A stretch of DNA of 64,000 nucleotides from NCBI GenBank assembly GCA_950097015.1, contig CATNEN010000026.1:372001-436000 (forward strand), read 5' to 3'. The notes below the pieces were generated by a model. That model was not told the DNA's origin. It did not search any database and saw only the letters and a list, made by a program, of their open reading frames with translations. A program made the translations under genes and the position numbers. The stretch comes from Macrostomum hystrix. Lineage: Eukaryota; Platyhelminthes; Macrostomidae. Below are positions 11,701 through 23,300 of this stretch, piece by piece (position 1 is the stretch's first letter; every line of letters starts with the position of its first letter).

Positions 11701-12774
11701 GGCCTTCCAGGTGGAGACTATCGCCGCCGGCGATCGATACAGGCGAGTCAAGGTGGCCCAGGCCGAGGCGGAGGCCATTCGTGTACGCGGCGCCGCCGAA
11801 GCCGCCTCAATTGAAGCTGTCGGCAAGGCCCAGGTAAGGCCAAATACTCAAATTACTGGTGTACAAAGACCCTAATATATTCCAAATAAAGGCCTAAATC
11901 TATTGGAGATAATAGGGGGTTAGTGGCAAAGCTGTTATCGCGCTCGCCTCTCGAACCAAAGGTCCTGAGCTCGATTTCGCGAGGACACATTCATTTACGC
12001 CCCAAGGGGGCCAACCTCCAAGGCACTGTGAAAGTGTATGGACCTAAATCTATAGTAGATAGGGACCTAAATCTATGGTAGATAAGGACCTTAATCTATG
12101 GTAGATAGGGACCTAAATCTATGGTAGATAGGGACCTTAATTTATAGTAGATAAGGACCTTAATCTATGGTAGATACGGACCTAAATCTATGGAAGATAA
12201 GGACCTTAATCTATTTTAGATATGGACCTTAATCTATGGAAGATAGGGACCTAACAGTCTTATGGATGATGGCATAATTGTATGGACAAAGGGCGAATTT
12301 TATGAAGACCCAGGTAACTGACGGATAAAGACATGCCATGTCTCATGTTGGATAAAGACCAACATTTTTGTGGATGATGACTTAGATCTATATAGGATGG
12401 AGACAAAGACCTCTTAAGAAATGACCAGAATATAAAATCGAATGAGACCATATGTAGCATAGAGATGCACAGGCTAGAAGCCCCATCATCTCCCCATTCG
12501 CCAGGCGGAAGAGATGCGCCTAAAAGCGTCGGCCTTCCGCGCCTACGGCGACGCAGCCGTGCTGGAGCTGACGCTGGACGCCCTGCCGAAGGTGGCCGCC
12601 GAAGTAGCCGCTCCGCTAGCCCGCATTGAAGAAATCGTTGTACTAGGCGACGATCGCACTACCAGCGAGGTGTCGCGCCTTCTGAGCTCCCTGCCGCCAG
12701 CGGTGCAGGCCCTGACAGGCGTAGATCTATCCAAGGTCATTGGCAAGCTGCCAGGAGCTACCCTAGCCACATGA
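8734..12774 (+). CDS. FLOT2: Flotillin-2 (reggie-1), complete, six exons
   Basis: Exons 8734-8782, 9945-10026, 10112-10191, 10954-11522, 11603-11833 and 12505-12774 join in phase to 426 residues, against 428 in human FLOT2. The protein starts MGQIHTVGPNEALVISGG, with Gly2 available for myristoylation. The SPFH/PHB domain follows (GGWGWACC, KPKCEDVETSEGVAVTVTG, CEQFLGKSRRAMEDTILQ, EGHLRAILGTLTVEAIYKD, VGKMGIEILSFTIKDIYD). Then come the Ala/Glu-rich coiled coil (AEAERDAGI, AQAEAEAIRVRGAAEAA) and the C-terminal end LTGVDLSKVIGKL. Flotillins oligomerise as membrane scaffolds on the cytoplasmic face of lipid microdomains. Intron 3 hosts a hAT MITE with a minisatellite core. Intron 5 hosts a SINE fragment joined to a 23-bp array. 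Confidence 0.97.
10250..10824. mobile_element. Non-autonomous hAT element in FLOT2 intron 3
   Basis: The left end is CAGGGGTCGGCAAACTCC and the right end is TTTGCCTACCCCTG, an inverted match (CAGGGGTMGGCAAAC). Perfect 8-bp target duplications CTTTAAAC lie at 10242-10249 and 10825-10832. The sub-terminal sequence GGCCCGCGGGCC is typical of hAT elements of this terminal type. There is no transposase. The interior is almost entirely a 16-bp tandem array. Confidence 0.92.
10343..10744. repeat. 16-bp minisatellite inside the hAT MITE
   Basis: About 25 copies of TCTCATCTCTCCCGTG, with TAATC and CCTATC variants. It fills the core between the two hAT ends. Confidence 0.95.
11918..12044 (+). mobile_element. 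tRNA-derived SINE head fragment in FLOT2 intron 5
   Basis: TTAGTGGCAAAGCTGTTATC (A-box region) and GAGCTCGATTTCG (B-box region) are followed by GGGGGCCAACCTCCAAGGCA and CTGTGAAAGTGTA. This matches the first half of the SINE at 27672-28038. The copy stops abruptly where a 23-bp array begins. Confidence 0.75.
12040..12254. repeat. 23-bp minisatellite in FLOT2 intron 5
   Basis: About nine copies of a 23-bp unit (GGACCTAAATCTATGGTAGA plus 3 bases), starting exactly at the break of the SINE fragment. Confidence 0.93.
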
Positions 12775-14345
12775 TTGGCTGAGCTTAACCAGCATAACTG
12801 AGTACCGATAACTGACTCATTTGTTTCGGTCTTTTTACGGATCTAATTATTACAGAAACAATCGCGAAAATTATCTACTTTATGGTAATGCACGAGTGCA
12901 TCTATATTCATCGAATTTTTTTACTATTTTATTGTTTTGTAAAGCTATCCTCTCACAATGAACAGCTGCGGTGTAACTTTACCTGTTTGATCTCTAGGCA
13001 ACAGATGTTTTATTAGCTTCGCATGACCAGCCAGATCAGAATAGTTTTTGGTTTTTGTTTTTCTATTTTCTATTTTTACTAACCGTGTTGATTTTTTATT
13101 CTAGTATAAATCTTGCATGCTAACACCTATCCGACCCAGTTTGCTACTATGTAATTGTGTGTGATGAAGGTGCTAAAGGCAAATCATTAAGCAATGGCAT
13201 GATCGTTAACCCTTTAAAAACGTATGGTATTGTATTTTAAAATCTCATTGCTGACTTGGAAACTAAATATAAACGGTTTACATTTTTCCGGAGTTTTTGC
13301 TATAAAGTTTAGAAGTCATTATTAAACTTTTAAAGACAAACTCAACAATTATTGCATATATTGCTCAACAGATGGTGTCATCATGATGGCTTGTATTGTA
13401 TTGTATACCATTTAAGTATGACGGAGCGCAATTCAAGCATGGTCAGTAGATGCGCGGCATTGCGTATGTAATCATTAGAAATATTCATTTTAGCAATAGT
13501 GGCAATTGTGAGTTAAAACCCGCATTTATTCAGCTTTCTAACGATCAAAACAAAAAACACAATGCCTTCTCAAGAAATATGGCTAACGAACTGTAACAGC
13601 AAGCTTGTCATATGAAAAAGGGACAATTGCATCGACAAAACAATAAATAATGATTAATGACAACGCACTAGAACACTATGTAAAACTACACTGCCATGAA
13701 CCAGTATTTTAGGCTAAGTCTATTTTAATAGGAGACCTAGTGAACAACTTGGAGCAAGGACTTATATCAGCAAAGAGTAAATTACACATGGTTTTTAGTC
13801 TGTACAAGCGCATGCGATTGAGAATCATTTTTACAATCTTCTCGGTGAGACCCGGGATTTGATGGCTTTGCTCGGCTGGGATGTATGCAGCTTAGTCAGT
13901 CAGGGGTAAGCATGAAAACATCACGTGATGCGCTTGAAATAGATAAACAAAACAGGGAAAGAAAATGCATCTCGAAAAGAGTTTAATAAAAATATTAAAA
14001 CGTTTTAAATAAAGTTGTATATTTTTATTAACCTTTTTAAGAATTATAACAAAACACTTCAAGATTGTAAAAATCATTTAAATCAAGAAAGTCAATTAAA
14101 TAAAATATTCAGAAAGAATGGAAATATAAGATAAACAGAATTCAAACTAAAATGACAGTAACGAAACCAAAATGTAAAAATATATTTAGATAATATTTAA
14201 TGAAAGTAGGATAAGGAATCTGTCAGCAACGACTGCCAATACAAGATGACCAAGAAGCGAAAGGCCAGGGGTCAAAGCTTACAATAAAAAACTCTGAGAA
14301 CACTAAAACTTTGAAATTAAAATTACATTCCGCTGACACCAGCTT
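12775..14345. other. Convergent intergenic spacer FLOT2 / MEPCE
   Basis: AT-rich. It holds the 3' regions of two convergent genes. No further gene or array is seen. Confidence 0.6.
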
Positions 14346-16149
14346 TTAGCCAACTTGCACGGGAAGCTCGGCCACTTCAGCAGCCGCTGGCGCTGCCGCG
14401 AGATCTGGTCCGAGAATGACGTCATCATACTCGTTTCCATTGTCATCGTTAGGTTCGCCATCTTCCAGATTTGCATCGTCCACCTCCCAGATGGGACTGA
14501 CTACCTCCTCGGGTAGGCGAAGAGACCTGGGCGTGTCTAGGGTAGTGCTGGACATGGCGGCCATATAGTCCATGAATAACCTCTCAGCAGACTCTGCCCT
14601 GGGTAATAAACGATAGTTCTGCTGCTGCTGCTGTTGCTGCAGATGGCCAAGAGGCCCGAGTGATACTTGGGGCGCCGGCGTGCAACCGGTTGGCTTACTG
14701 CACATGAGCAGCGGCCTCTGAAAGCCATGGCACTGTTGCTGCTCAGAGATGGCCAGTATATGCGCGAAGCCAACTTCCTGTTCCAGGTAGGCGCGAAATT
14801 GTTCCGGTCTCAGCGAGATATTGCAGGCGTAGTTTCTGCGATGCTCGGGGCAGAGCAGCTGCCGCCTATAGGTCTGGTAGGGCTGCGGCTCCATTATGAA
14901 TTTGCCGTCGGGCCTCAGTTCACGAAATGCCCGTCGAAAGAACAGCTTGAGGCCGCGATCGCCCCAGTTCAGGTGAATCCACTTAGTGATGCTGAAGGCC
15001 TGAATGATGTCGTATTTATTTTCCTCAACACTGGCCAGTTGGGCTTCATTTTCCAGCACATAGTTACCTGTGACAAAGGTCACATTGTGCGGAAACGCGG
15101 CTCGAGCGGGCGAGGTGGGCGGAATGGCGGAAGCGGCGGACTGGAAGCCTTCGCTGGCTAGCTGGCGTCTGAGCCGGGCTTCATCGTCAGCTTCAGCCCG
15201 TTTGCGCCGCAGATTGGCTTGGGCGGCGCTAACCAAATGTCCGTCGATATCGACGCCAGTAAGAGATCGGACACGAAGAGTTTCGGCTATTTTCAAAGAG
15301 AATATGCCATCGTTGCAACCGATGTCCAGCACCTAGGATTTAAATTTCAATATCTTATATTTGCGCATGAAATTTAAATAATTCTACTATAAGTAGGCTA
15401 CTCTGTTTTTTACCAGAATTTCGGTTTATTCAGAACTAATATAAAACAATCACCTCTTTGTCAGTGTACCAGTCGGGCTGCAGAAGCTGAAGCCGATCGT
15501 CCTGCATTCGATCCATGTTGAAGCCGACCCGGCGCGATGCCCTATAGTTTCCATAGATAGGAACGAATCGATGTGGAGGTCGCTTAAAACTAAGCGAACG
15601 CTGCCGAGCGAACTGACTGGCTGCGGAAGCAACCAACGTGGCGGATGCCTCAGCGGAGCTCCGGCGCTGTCTCCAGGATTGCGCCGCCGCCGCCGCAACG
15701 TTCGGTGCAATCGAGGACGCCACCATCACTACTTCAGCAGCCACCGCTTCAACAGCTGCTGCGGCCGAAGAGGTAGCCGCAGTTACCGCAGCTGTTGCGG
15801 GTGCAGCAGAAGTTTCAGCTTCCACCGCAGCTGACACAGCTGTGGCAGCAGATGCTAGAACCGGGGAATTCAACGCGCTGTCGCCAGGCATTGGTGACTC
15901 GCCAGCCTGCTCGCGGCGCAAGCTCTCTTGTGCCACCCAGCGCAGGTTGAGAGGATCTGAGCTGTAGGAATTTGCACGCCTCTGGCGGAGAATGCGAGGA
16001 CCCGAAAGCTGCTGCGGTTGCTGATGGTGCTGTTTTGACACACGGCCAGGCCAGCTTGTTTGCCTTAGCCCACCAGTCCATGGGCGTTGGTCAAACTTGC
16101 CACCACGTCTACTGTTGGAATAGGCTCCCTTGGTGCTGTAGTTTTCCAT
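14346..16149 (-). CDS. MEPCE: 7SK snRNA methylphosphate capping enzyme (MEPCE / Bin3)
   Basis: Two coding exons, 16149-15454 and 15332-14346, join in phase 0 (WYTDKE then VLDIGCNDG) to 560 residues. The methyltransferase part has the family entry IYGNYRASRR, the SAM-binding motif VLDIGCNDGIF from about residue 233, the acidic ribose-binding strand LTGVDIDGHLV, SITKWIHLNWGDRGLK, MEPQPYQTYRR and the C-terminal GFQRPLLM. These match human MEPCE in order. The enzyme puts a monomethyl cap on the 5' gamma phosphate of 7SK (and U6) RNA in the nucleus and stays in the 7SK snRNP. Residues 1-200 are low-complexity and Ala-rich, with no recognisable domain. The C-terminal extension is acidic and carries a polyQ run. 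The start ATG lies 2 bases after a likely splice acceptor, so a 5'UTR intron is inferred. Confidence 0.95.
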
Positions 16150-16151
16150 AC

Positions 16152-17084
16152 CTGATAGAAAATTGAATTTGTTTTCAATTCAAAATTTATATTGACGTCT
16201 CACTAGCTACTAAAAGTAGCTACTCAAAGAAACGAAACTACAATTCACAATCCATACTTCAAAATTCACATTGTATATATTTATACCATATATACTATTG
16301 GTTACTTACTCTAGTCTAACATGTTTACTAATTTTAATCATCGATATACTTTATGGCTATCTGGTTATTAAAGTTAATATTAAGTTATTTAGACATTATA
16401 AAATAATATATTCTGACGTAGCAGCAAAATGTTAAGATTTAAAAAATATTGACACTAATATTAATAACAGTTAAAGTTAGTTTTTTGTTTTCAGAACGAG
16501 TATTAATATTATACTACAGTAACACTACTTAAAAATGATTACTAAAAACAATAAAAATAATCTAGTGCAAAAAATGCTTTGGTCAATTATACCTTGGAAA
16601 CACAATATATTTACTGATAAATACCCTATATCAAACTAAGTCATTTAGTAAACTAAATTAATTAGATTATTATTAGATAATCTCATAACCACACAGTACA
16701 CAAAATTCCAATATATGTAATCACACTTACATCAGGAGGCTATAGTATTGAGAATGCAAAGCAAGCACCGAAAATTTTATTTTTATTGTTATTGTTTATA
16801 CTATAACTTTTTACTCAATTTAAAGTCAATAAACTTAATAAATTGAAAAGAATAACACCCTTCGTATATAACATGCTTTGCATTTAAATATAAGACCGAA
16901 TATAGCTTATGCATGGTTTCTTAGAAAATACGGTACTTAAACTGCCGCCATTTAAAATGATATTCTTGCACTATATTCTCCTAATGATTGAAGTTATTAG
17001 CAACTTGAAATAAAATGATAGGATTTACAAAAATGTAAAATATAGTTAAAATATACAAACAATAAAAAAGCTAATTGACTTACC
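16152..17084 (-). other. Inferred 5'UTR intron of MEPCE
   Basis: On the minus strand an acceptor (TTTTCTATCAG) ends just before the MEPCE start. A consensus donor (GAG followed by GTAAGT) lies at 17084/17083. Between them is AT-rich sequence with no coding signal. The upstream UTR exon would end at 17084. Confidence 0.55.
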
Positions 17085-19371
17085 TCACATGATGGTGCCA
17101 AGAATGAGTCAGAGTTTCAAAATTCTCGAATAAGCTGATGCAAAGTTTACGTGCAGATAATTCAGTTGTACAAGTTGCTGAAATTTGTATATATAGTTTT
17201 TCGCGATACGCTTCAGAACTACTTTGTGGAAATATTAAGAACCTATTTGCGTTTTTTGTCAGTCATTTTTATTCACATTAGTAAATTAATAAATCATTGT
17301 AATATTTTAGCTTTTAAAATAGCTTTAAAATATTTTTTACAAATTATTTTTGTTTAAGTGGATCAAACATTCAAATCGCAAATTTTGTCAGCTGATTTCT
17401 TGCCACTCCGTTAAGAGCAAACAAAAGGCCTTCAATACGATGACTCAATCATCCAAATTAGTTTTTTATCTCTTATTATTTGAAAAAACCACTACGCTCG
17501 TAGCCCAGTTGCGTGTAGCCCAGGCGCACCGCACCCTTCTGATGTGCTCAGTGTTTGATAAACAAGATGCACTAAATATTTAATTCGTCTTGTTCGGTTA
17601 TTTTGCTTGAGGGTCCAGAATTTTTCTCCCTAAAATTTATAAAAAACACAATGTAAAAAAATTGCAGAATAATTCGAATGGGAGTCAGCAGGTTAATTTT
17701 TTCTTGAAAATACTCTTTCTTTTTATCTTGCTGAAGCCAGTTATCCTTCGAGCCAAATGATCCTATATCATTTCATTATCTTTAGGCACCATCCTGAGTC
17801 CATTTTCCTGAGTTTTACTACAAGCGGCTAACGCATTTGATTTTTTGAGTCGCTAATCGGGGCGTAGGAGATTATGCTTTATGCTGCAGTTTAATTTTGC
17901 GTTTGTTGGTGCTGATTCAAGATAAACCTAACTATTTAGCAAGTGGCATTCGCCATGACAAATTTCACGGGCATGGTGCGAAATTCATTGCAATGCGAAA
18001 GGCGATGCTAAAGCCGCAAAACAAAGGTGCATTTCAGACTCTGGAATGAGGCTGGCATCGGCATGTATCCGTGGATTGCTTCGACCAAACCAGAACGGTC
18101 ATCGATTGTTTGTACGAGCGTATACACAAACACACAGTGCGCTCAGTTTAAGCTAGACAGTAGACACTTCTCTTTTGACTACAACTTCAAGCTTGTCCCA
18201 ATCCCAATATTGCACACGGTGTGTTGTTTGAGTTTGTGGTGTGTGCTTGGCACAGGAGTTGAGAGCGCATGGTAAGCATGAGAGTTAGTAAGAGAAAAAT
18301 ATTTTCCGATCTTTTGTAAGATGAAAATCCCCTATTTCATATTGCAGCATTGCTAGCTGTCTGTGTGGGTGTGGGCTGGGATAAACAGCCTGTGCTGTGC
18401 GTTGTGCTGTTCTTGTAGTTAGTGTGTAGCCAAAAAGGCCGTGGCTTAGGTTGCGCCTTTAGCTCGCTAAGGAGGGCAAGAATAGAACGAGAAACCGAGA
18501 GAACGAGAAAGAAGGGTTTAGAGTGGCAATGCAATGTGCGGCCAAAAAGATTTTGGTCTGGGCCGTGCGCGGGCTGCGCCTCACGTGACGCAGCCCGTTT
18601 GTTTAGTAGCTTCCTCCCTCCCCCCAAACCCAAGCTCTCCCCCTTCAATTGCACCCCAGAACCTTTAAGTTTCAAAAAAGCTTGACAGGCTATAAGGGAG
18701 AGAGAGATTTGGGTTTGACCGTGAAGGTCGGATCTGAATGTACATCTAGCTGCATGTACGGGTTTGAGGGGAGACTGGAGAGAGATGGACACAGTAGTAA
18801 GCCTGGAATGCGTTTTTGTGCGCAATAGTTAGTCAATCTTCTTACTGAACACTAGACAGATATGAACACTATTAGATAGGGACTAGACAGACACGCTTTA
18901 TCACAAACCTTTTCACATTGGTTTATTTTTATTATTCAACAATTAAACAAATTCATTTTGAATTTGTATTACGCACGCAGTTCCTATACTAACCTGCCAT
19001 TTATTGCACAGTATCACTGTATTTAATTTAAAAGCATATACAATATTACTGAAGTAGCCAGCGCAAGGCAAGCTGCCAGGCTTTCATCTAAGTCAGTTGG
19101 TTATGGAAAGGTGAAAATAGGGACGGGACGACTATGGAATAGGGAATGGGAATATGACATGGAGGGAACGTGGCCGTGGCCCATAGGGAGACGAGAGGCA
19201 TGAGGGATTGGGGGACTGAGGTTCAAGTAGCATAGCTGAGAAAAAGTGCATTTATTTCCAGCTGACGATTCAGTGCACTTTAAGCAAAGTTTGCAGTGGG
19301 CCGCAGCCGGCAGTACCATTCAGTTCAGTACGTGCACAGTTTTCACTCAGTTTTTTTTACTCTAAGTACGC
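17085..19371. other. Gene-poor region
   Basis: No homologous exon found. The MEPCE promoter should lie near its left edge. 18420-18830 is less AT-rich, with open frames on both strands but no recognisable protein. Confidence 0.45.
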
Positions 19372-19650
19372 ATGAACACAATACGTAATGCAATGTGTGC
19401 GAGCTTTCATAGCAGTCCGTGTGCGTCTGTTCTGGTTCTCGCCTTTGCGCTTATCGCTTTCTTAAACTATTGTTTGCCCGTTGCAGCAATACCTCAAATG
19501 GAGAGAAGCATTCAGAGGAAGAACGGGCAACGGCAAGAGAGTTTGCATTTACATAATGTGCAATGTGCAGTGTGTGTACTGGGTACTGTGGGTAGCCAGT
19601 GTGCCGTGGTGGGTGTGTGGGTGGGGCGTGGACTTGGGCAAGGGTCGTAA
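19372..19650 (+). CDS. Candidate small secreted protein (hypothetical)
   Basis: The 92-residue frame from ATG at 19372 begins with a plausible signal peptide. A short N-region is followed by the hydrophobic stretch SVLVLAFALIAFLNYCLPV and a small-residue site VAA before IPQMERSIQRKN. The rest is unremarkable, and possible donors inside it (for example near 19590 and 19648) could change the C-terminus. There is no homology I recognise, no paired flanking exon, and the composition is like the surrounding non-coding DNA. Treat as tentative. Confidence 0.25.
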   Translation: MNTIRNAMCASFHSSPCASVLVLAFALIAFLNYCLPVAAIPQMERSIQRKNGQRQESLHLHNVQCAVCVLGTVGSQCAVVGVWVGRGLGQGS

Positions 19651-19897
19651 CGTAAGGATTCGTGAATTTATGAATTGAGTGTTACTTTGCGATATAGTAT
19701 AGACAATTTTTTATAAATAATGATTCATGTCAAATCACAGCAATGATGAAGTATTTCCCGGCCCGCCCGCAGTGCATATCTATGGAATTCGACCATAGAC
19801 AACAGCAGAGGGTGGGCTGCCGTTAGTTTCAACCTCGTATAAAATCCGACTGCTTATTTTATTGACAGTTATTGGGCTAATTCTTTGCCAGGAACGC

Positions 19898-20020
19898 CTA
19901 GTCTATGGTTTAAAGTGCTATAATTCCAGGACCATCAAATCATTTGATGGGCTCCAAAATGAAGACAATGAAATGATTTGATGGTCCCGAAATGAAAGCA
20001 GTTTGAACCATAGACTAAAC
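19898..20020. mobile_element. Short palindromic MITE-like element
   Basis: TAGTCTATGGTTTAAAGTGC at the left pairs with GTTTGAACCATAGACTAAAC at the right. Inside, ACCATCAAATCATTTGATGG pairs with AAATGATTTGATGGT. The whole is an imperfect inverted repeat of about 120 bp. CCATAGAC-type ends recur elsewhere in the window. Confidence 0.7.
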
Positions 20021-20469
20021 AGAACTAAACAGTGTATTTAAATGCTACAAAAATAATAGGAATTATATACTGTGTAACGAAGCAACAAAAAGACAATTTT
20101 CTAGCAAAACTATAGACAATTGGACACATGTTTAGTTTCTTTCAATAATAGGCAGTGCATTAAACGTTTCACAAACTCACTTAAACTGAATTTCGATCAA
20201 TGATGATAGACTTGACACCATGGTCAGTAATAGACAGTATTGTCGCTATCAAATTCTTCTTCCATCGCGGTGTGGTTTAAGAAAAAGCTACAAAAGAAAG
20301 CAATTCGGATTTCGTCTAGCTATTACAGTCTTAAATTTATGGAAAATTTGTCTATGGTTCCAATGTGGGGGCTTTGCCCCGACACTCCCGATGGCTGCAC
20401 CGCATTCGGCGCGGTTCAAGAGGAAAATAAGCAAAACAAAACAAAAATAAGCAATTCGGATTTCATATA

Positions 20470-20593
20470 AGATCACGGTAGTTTAATGTGCATTCTATGT
20501 GCATTCTTTAATGAGCATCGCTCGCCTCGTGACCATCAAATGCAGCCTCGGACTTTCTAACCCTATAGAATGCGCATTAAACAGCCATGATCT
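20470..20593. mobile_element. Short MITE-like inverted repeat
   Basis: AGATCACGGTAGTTTAATGT at the left and GCGCATTAAACAGCCATGATCT, read inverted, at the right form imperfect terminal inverted repeats of about 30 bp around a 65-bp core. No clear target duplication. Confidence 0.6.
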
Positions 20594-21699
20594 AATAGTT
20601 CAACACGCGTAGGCTAACTACAACAATAGTTTCGCGTGATGGTGCTTTAGCTGTCCTTTAAGATTACATGATATTCCTTCCTTTCAGCGCTTTCCGATTA
20701 CACTGAATGACCTGATAGAAACTTTAGGAAATGAAAACGGAGAGTGTCTATGGCATTCAAAAGCCAATAGAAATGGAATAATTGCTTGCAAAATTATTTA
20801 CTTTTACATCAATCTCGCAGATCACAAGAACAAGTTTGAGACTTGATAGTTCTAATTCAAGTAACTTATAAGTAAGCTCGAATACATTTTCAAATAAGCT
20901 ATTGCGGTTCGCAGAATAATTGAAACACGAAATTCTGCAGCGCGATTTGCAGCGCAACGTGTAACTGGGCGAACGGGGTGCGTACATGGGGCGTACAGCT
21001 CCAATTTTCTCCAGGGCCAAAATACCTGTGGCTTGTCTGCTGCACACACACACATACACACACAAGGCCGCATACCCTTAAATGCTAAGATAGAGAGAAT
21101 AAAGTAGAAAACTATACGAGATTCTATACTTGTGGAAGGCAGCGAGCGTTGCAATCGAGGGCACCAAAGAGAGCTCAGAAACTATTACAAGTGTTTTAAA
21201 TTTTAACAGTGCAGCAGCAGCAGCCAGGGGCCACAAAGCCAGGCATTCAATATGCTAATTGCATTTACAGATTTTTAGCTATTTTAGCTTGCCTGTGCAG
21301 TAGTGTGATATCGGGAAAGATATTCATGAAGGAGGGAGAGAGGACAGTGGACAGGCGAGAGTGGACAAGTAGGGATAAGTATAAGAGCGAGGGAGAAATG
21401 AGGACATATATGATGTACTGTAGGAGGTACGAAGATGCACGGCTTGTATTCAGTCCGTGCTGAAGCATTTTGATTAACTATCTATATTAGTTTGCTCTCA
21501 AAAGACAAAAGCCAGTGCACATTCCTTGTACAGATGAAAGTGTTTATCTACCATAATTGTCTCATATTGACTCATTATACAATTATAAGTTTCATTTTGT
21601 TCAGAAAATTGCAAATCCTAAGATATTGAGTAGTAAATTATCCACATCGATCCATATTCATCATGATTGACCGACAATCCACAGTCCTCCATGCCGAGT
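20594..21699. other. Gene-poor spacer
   Basis: No gene, array or element ends recognised. There is a short CA run near 21043-21062. Confidence 0.5.
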
Positions 21700-22468
21700 C
21701 AGCTGTCCTCTTAATTCTCAGCTCAGTTAATCTGGACTCATCCCGAGTGAGCTGTCCTCTCAATTCTCAGCTCAGTTAATCTATCGTAATCATATCTTAA
21801 GTGAGCTGTCCTCTCAGCTCAGTTAATCTGGACTCACATCCCGAGTGAGCTGTCCTCTCAGCTCATTCAATCTGCTGGACTCACATGCGGAGTCAACTGT
21901 CCTCTCAGCTCATTTAATTTGTACTCATTCCAAGTTAGCCGAACCCCACAACCAGAGTGAGCTGTCCTCTCAATTCTCAGCTCAGTTAATCTATCGTAAT
22001 CATATCTTAAGTGAGCTGTCCTCTCAGCTCAGTTAATCTGTACTCACATCCCGAGTGAGCTGTCCTCTCAATTCTCAGCTCAGTTAATCTATCGTAATCA
22101 TATCTTAAGTGAGCTGTCCTCTCAGCTCAGTTAATCTGTACTCACATCCCGAGTGAGCTGTCCTCTCAATTCTCAGCTCAGTTAATCTATCGTAATCATA
22201 TCTTAAGTGAGCTGTCCTCTCAGCTCAGTTAATCTGGACTCACATCCCGAGTGAGCTGTCCTCTCAGCTCATTTAATCTGGACTCACATCCCGAGTGAGC
22301 TGTCCTCTCAGATCTCAGCTCATTTAATCTGGACTCACATGCCGAGTGAGCTGTCCTCTCAGCTCATTCAATCTGCTGGACTCACATGCGGAGTCAACTG
22401 TCCTCTCAGCTCATTTAATTTGTACTCATTCCAAGTTAGCCGCACCCCACAACCAGAGTGAGCTGTCC
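21700..22468. repeat. Composite 44/54-bp satellite
   Basis: Tandem units built on GTGAGCTGTCCTCTCAGCTC. A short form is 44 bp (ending ACTCACATCCCGA). A longer 54-bp form contains ATCGTAATCATATCTTAA. The two alternate in places as a 98-bp compound unit. The 44-bp form is twice 22 bp. Confidence 0.92.
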
Positions 22469-23032
22469 TGTAATTCCATCGCTACGCAGAAGTTGTTTAT
22501 TTCAAATTTGATATAAAGTTGCTCTATATCGAATTGAATAGCGCAGATAAAGTTTGAATCATTTGCAATTTCCCGACTATGAATTGAAAGGCATAGCAAA
22601 GCAAACAGTAATTTTTATTCCATCAGACAAATGAGAAAAAACATAACATAGAAACAATTAGCATAGCAACTGAGACAGTTAAACACAGATACAAGCATAA
22701 GACACGAGACATTAATCAAACATAGACTTATCCTTGCTTTCTAACGGTGTACTGACATTTTGCAATCCGATGCAGTGGCAAGCAAACCAAATCCTTTGTG
22801 AACTGATAATAAGCTTATTGTGCAGATTTGAAGACTTGAATTTAATCATGAAATCAAAAAAAAAATGCAAAATGTCTACAAAAAAACTCAAAAAACTAGA
22901 TTCAAATTTGCAATTAGCATTCAGGAGTAACAGGAAAACATTGCATTAAAATTGTTAGCAGGTAAAATGTACCACGCTTCACGGATAACAACACGAAAAA
23001 TGTCATTCGGCTGTTTTAGTGATTATCTCACT
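22469..23032. other. AT-rich spacer between two arrays
   Basis: Nothing recognisable. It lies beyond the 3' end of the USP gene. Confidence 0.5.
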
Positions 23033-23244
23033 GAGGGGTTTCAATGATTTCTATCCCACTCGAAGGGATTTCAATGATTTCTATCCCACTCGAAGGGATT
23101 TCAATGATTTCTATCCCACTCGAAGGGATTTCAATGATTTCTATCCCACTCGAAGGGATTTCTATGATGTTTATCCCACTCGAAGGGATTTCTATCTCAC
23201 TCGAATGGATTTCAATGATGTTTATCCCACTCGAAGGGGTTTCA
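23033..23244. repeat. 30-bp tandem repeat in the USP 3' flank
   Basis: Seven copies of a 30-bp unit (GATTTCTATCCCACTCGAAG core), some lacking part of the unit. The array ends 57 bases downstream of the USP stop, so it probably lies in the 3'UTR. Confidence 0.93.
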
Positions 23245-23300
23245 ATGTCAAGATCGAATCAAATATTGTACTGCAGATGTATAGGCGGGGATCGCAAGCT

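Noticed and set aside
14667-15967. Plus-strand frames opposite MEPCE
   Set aside because: Antisense shadows of GC-rich MEPCE exons; the minus strand matches the family end to end.
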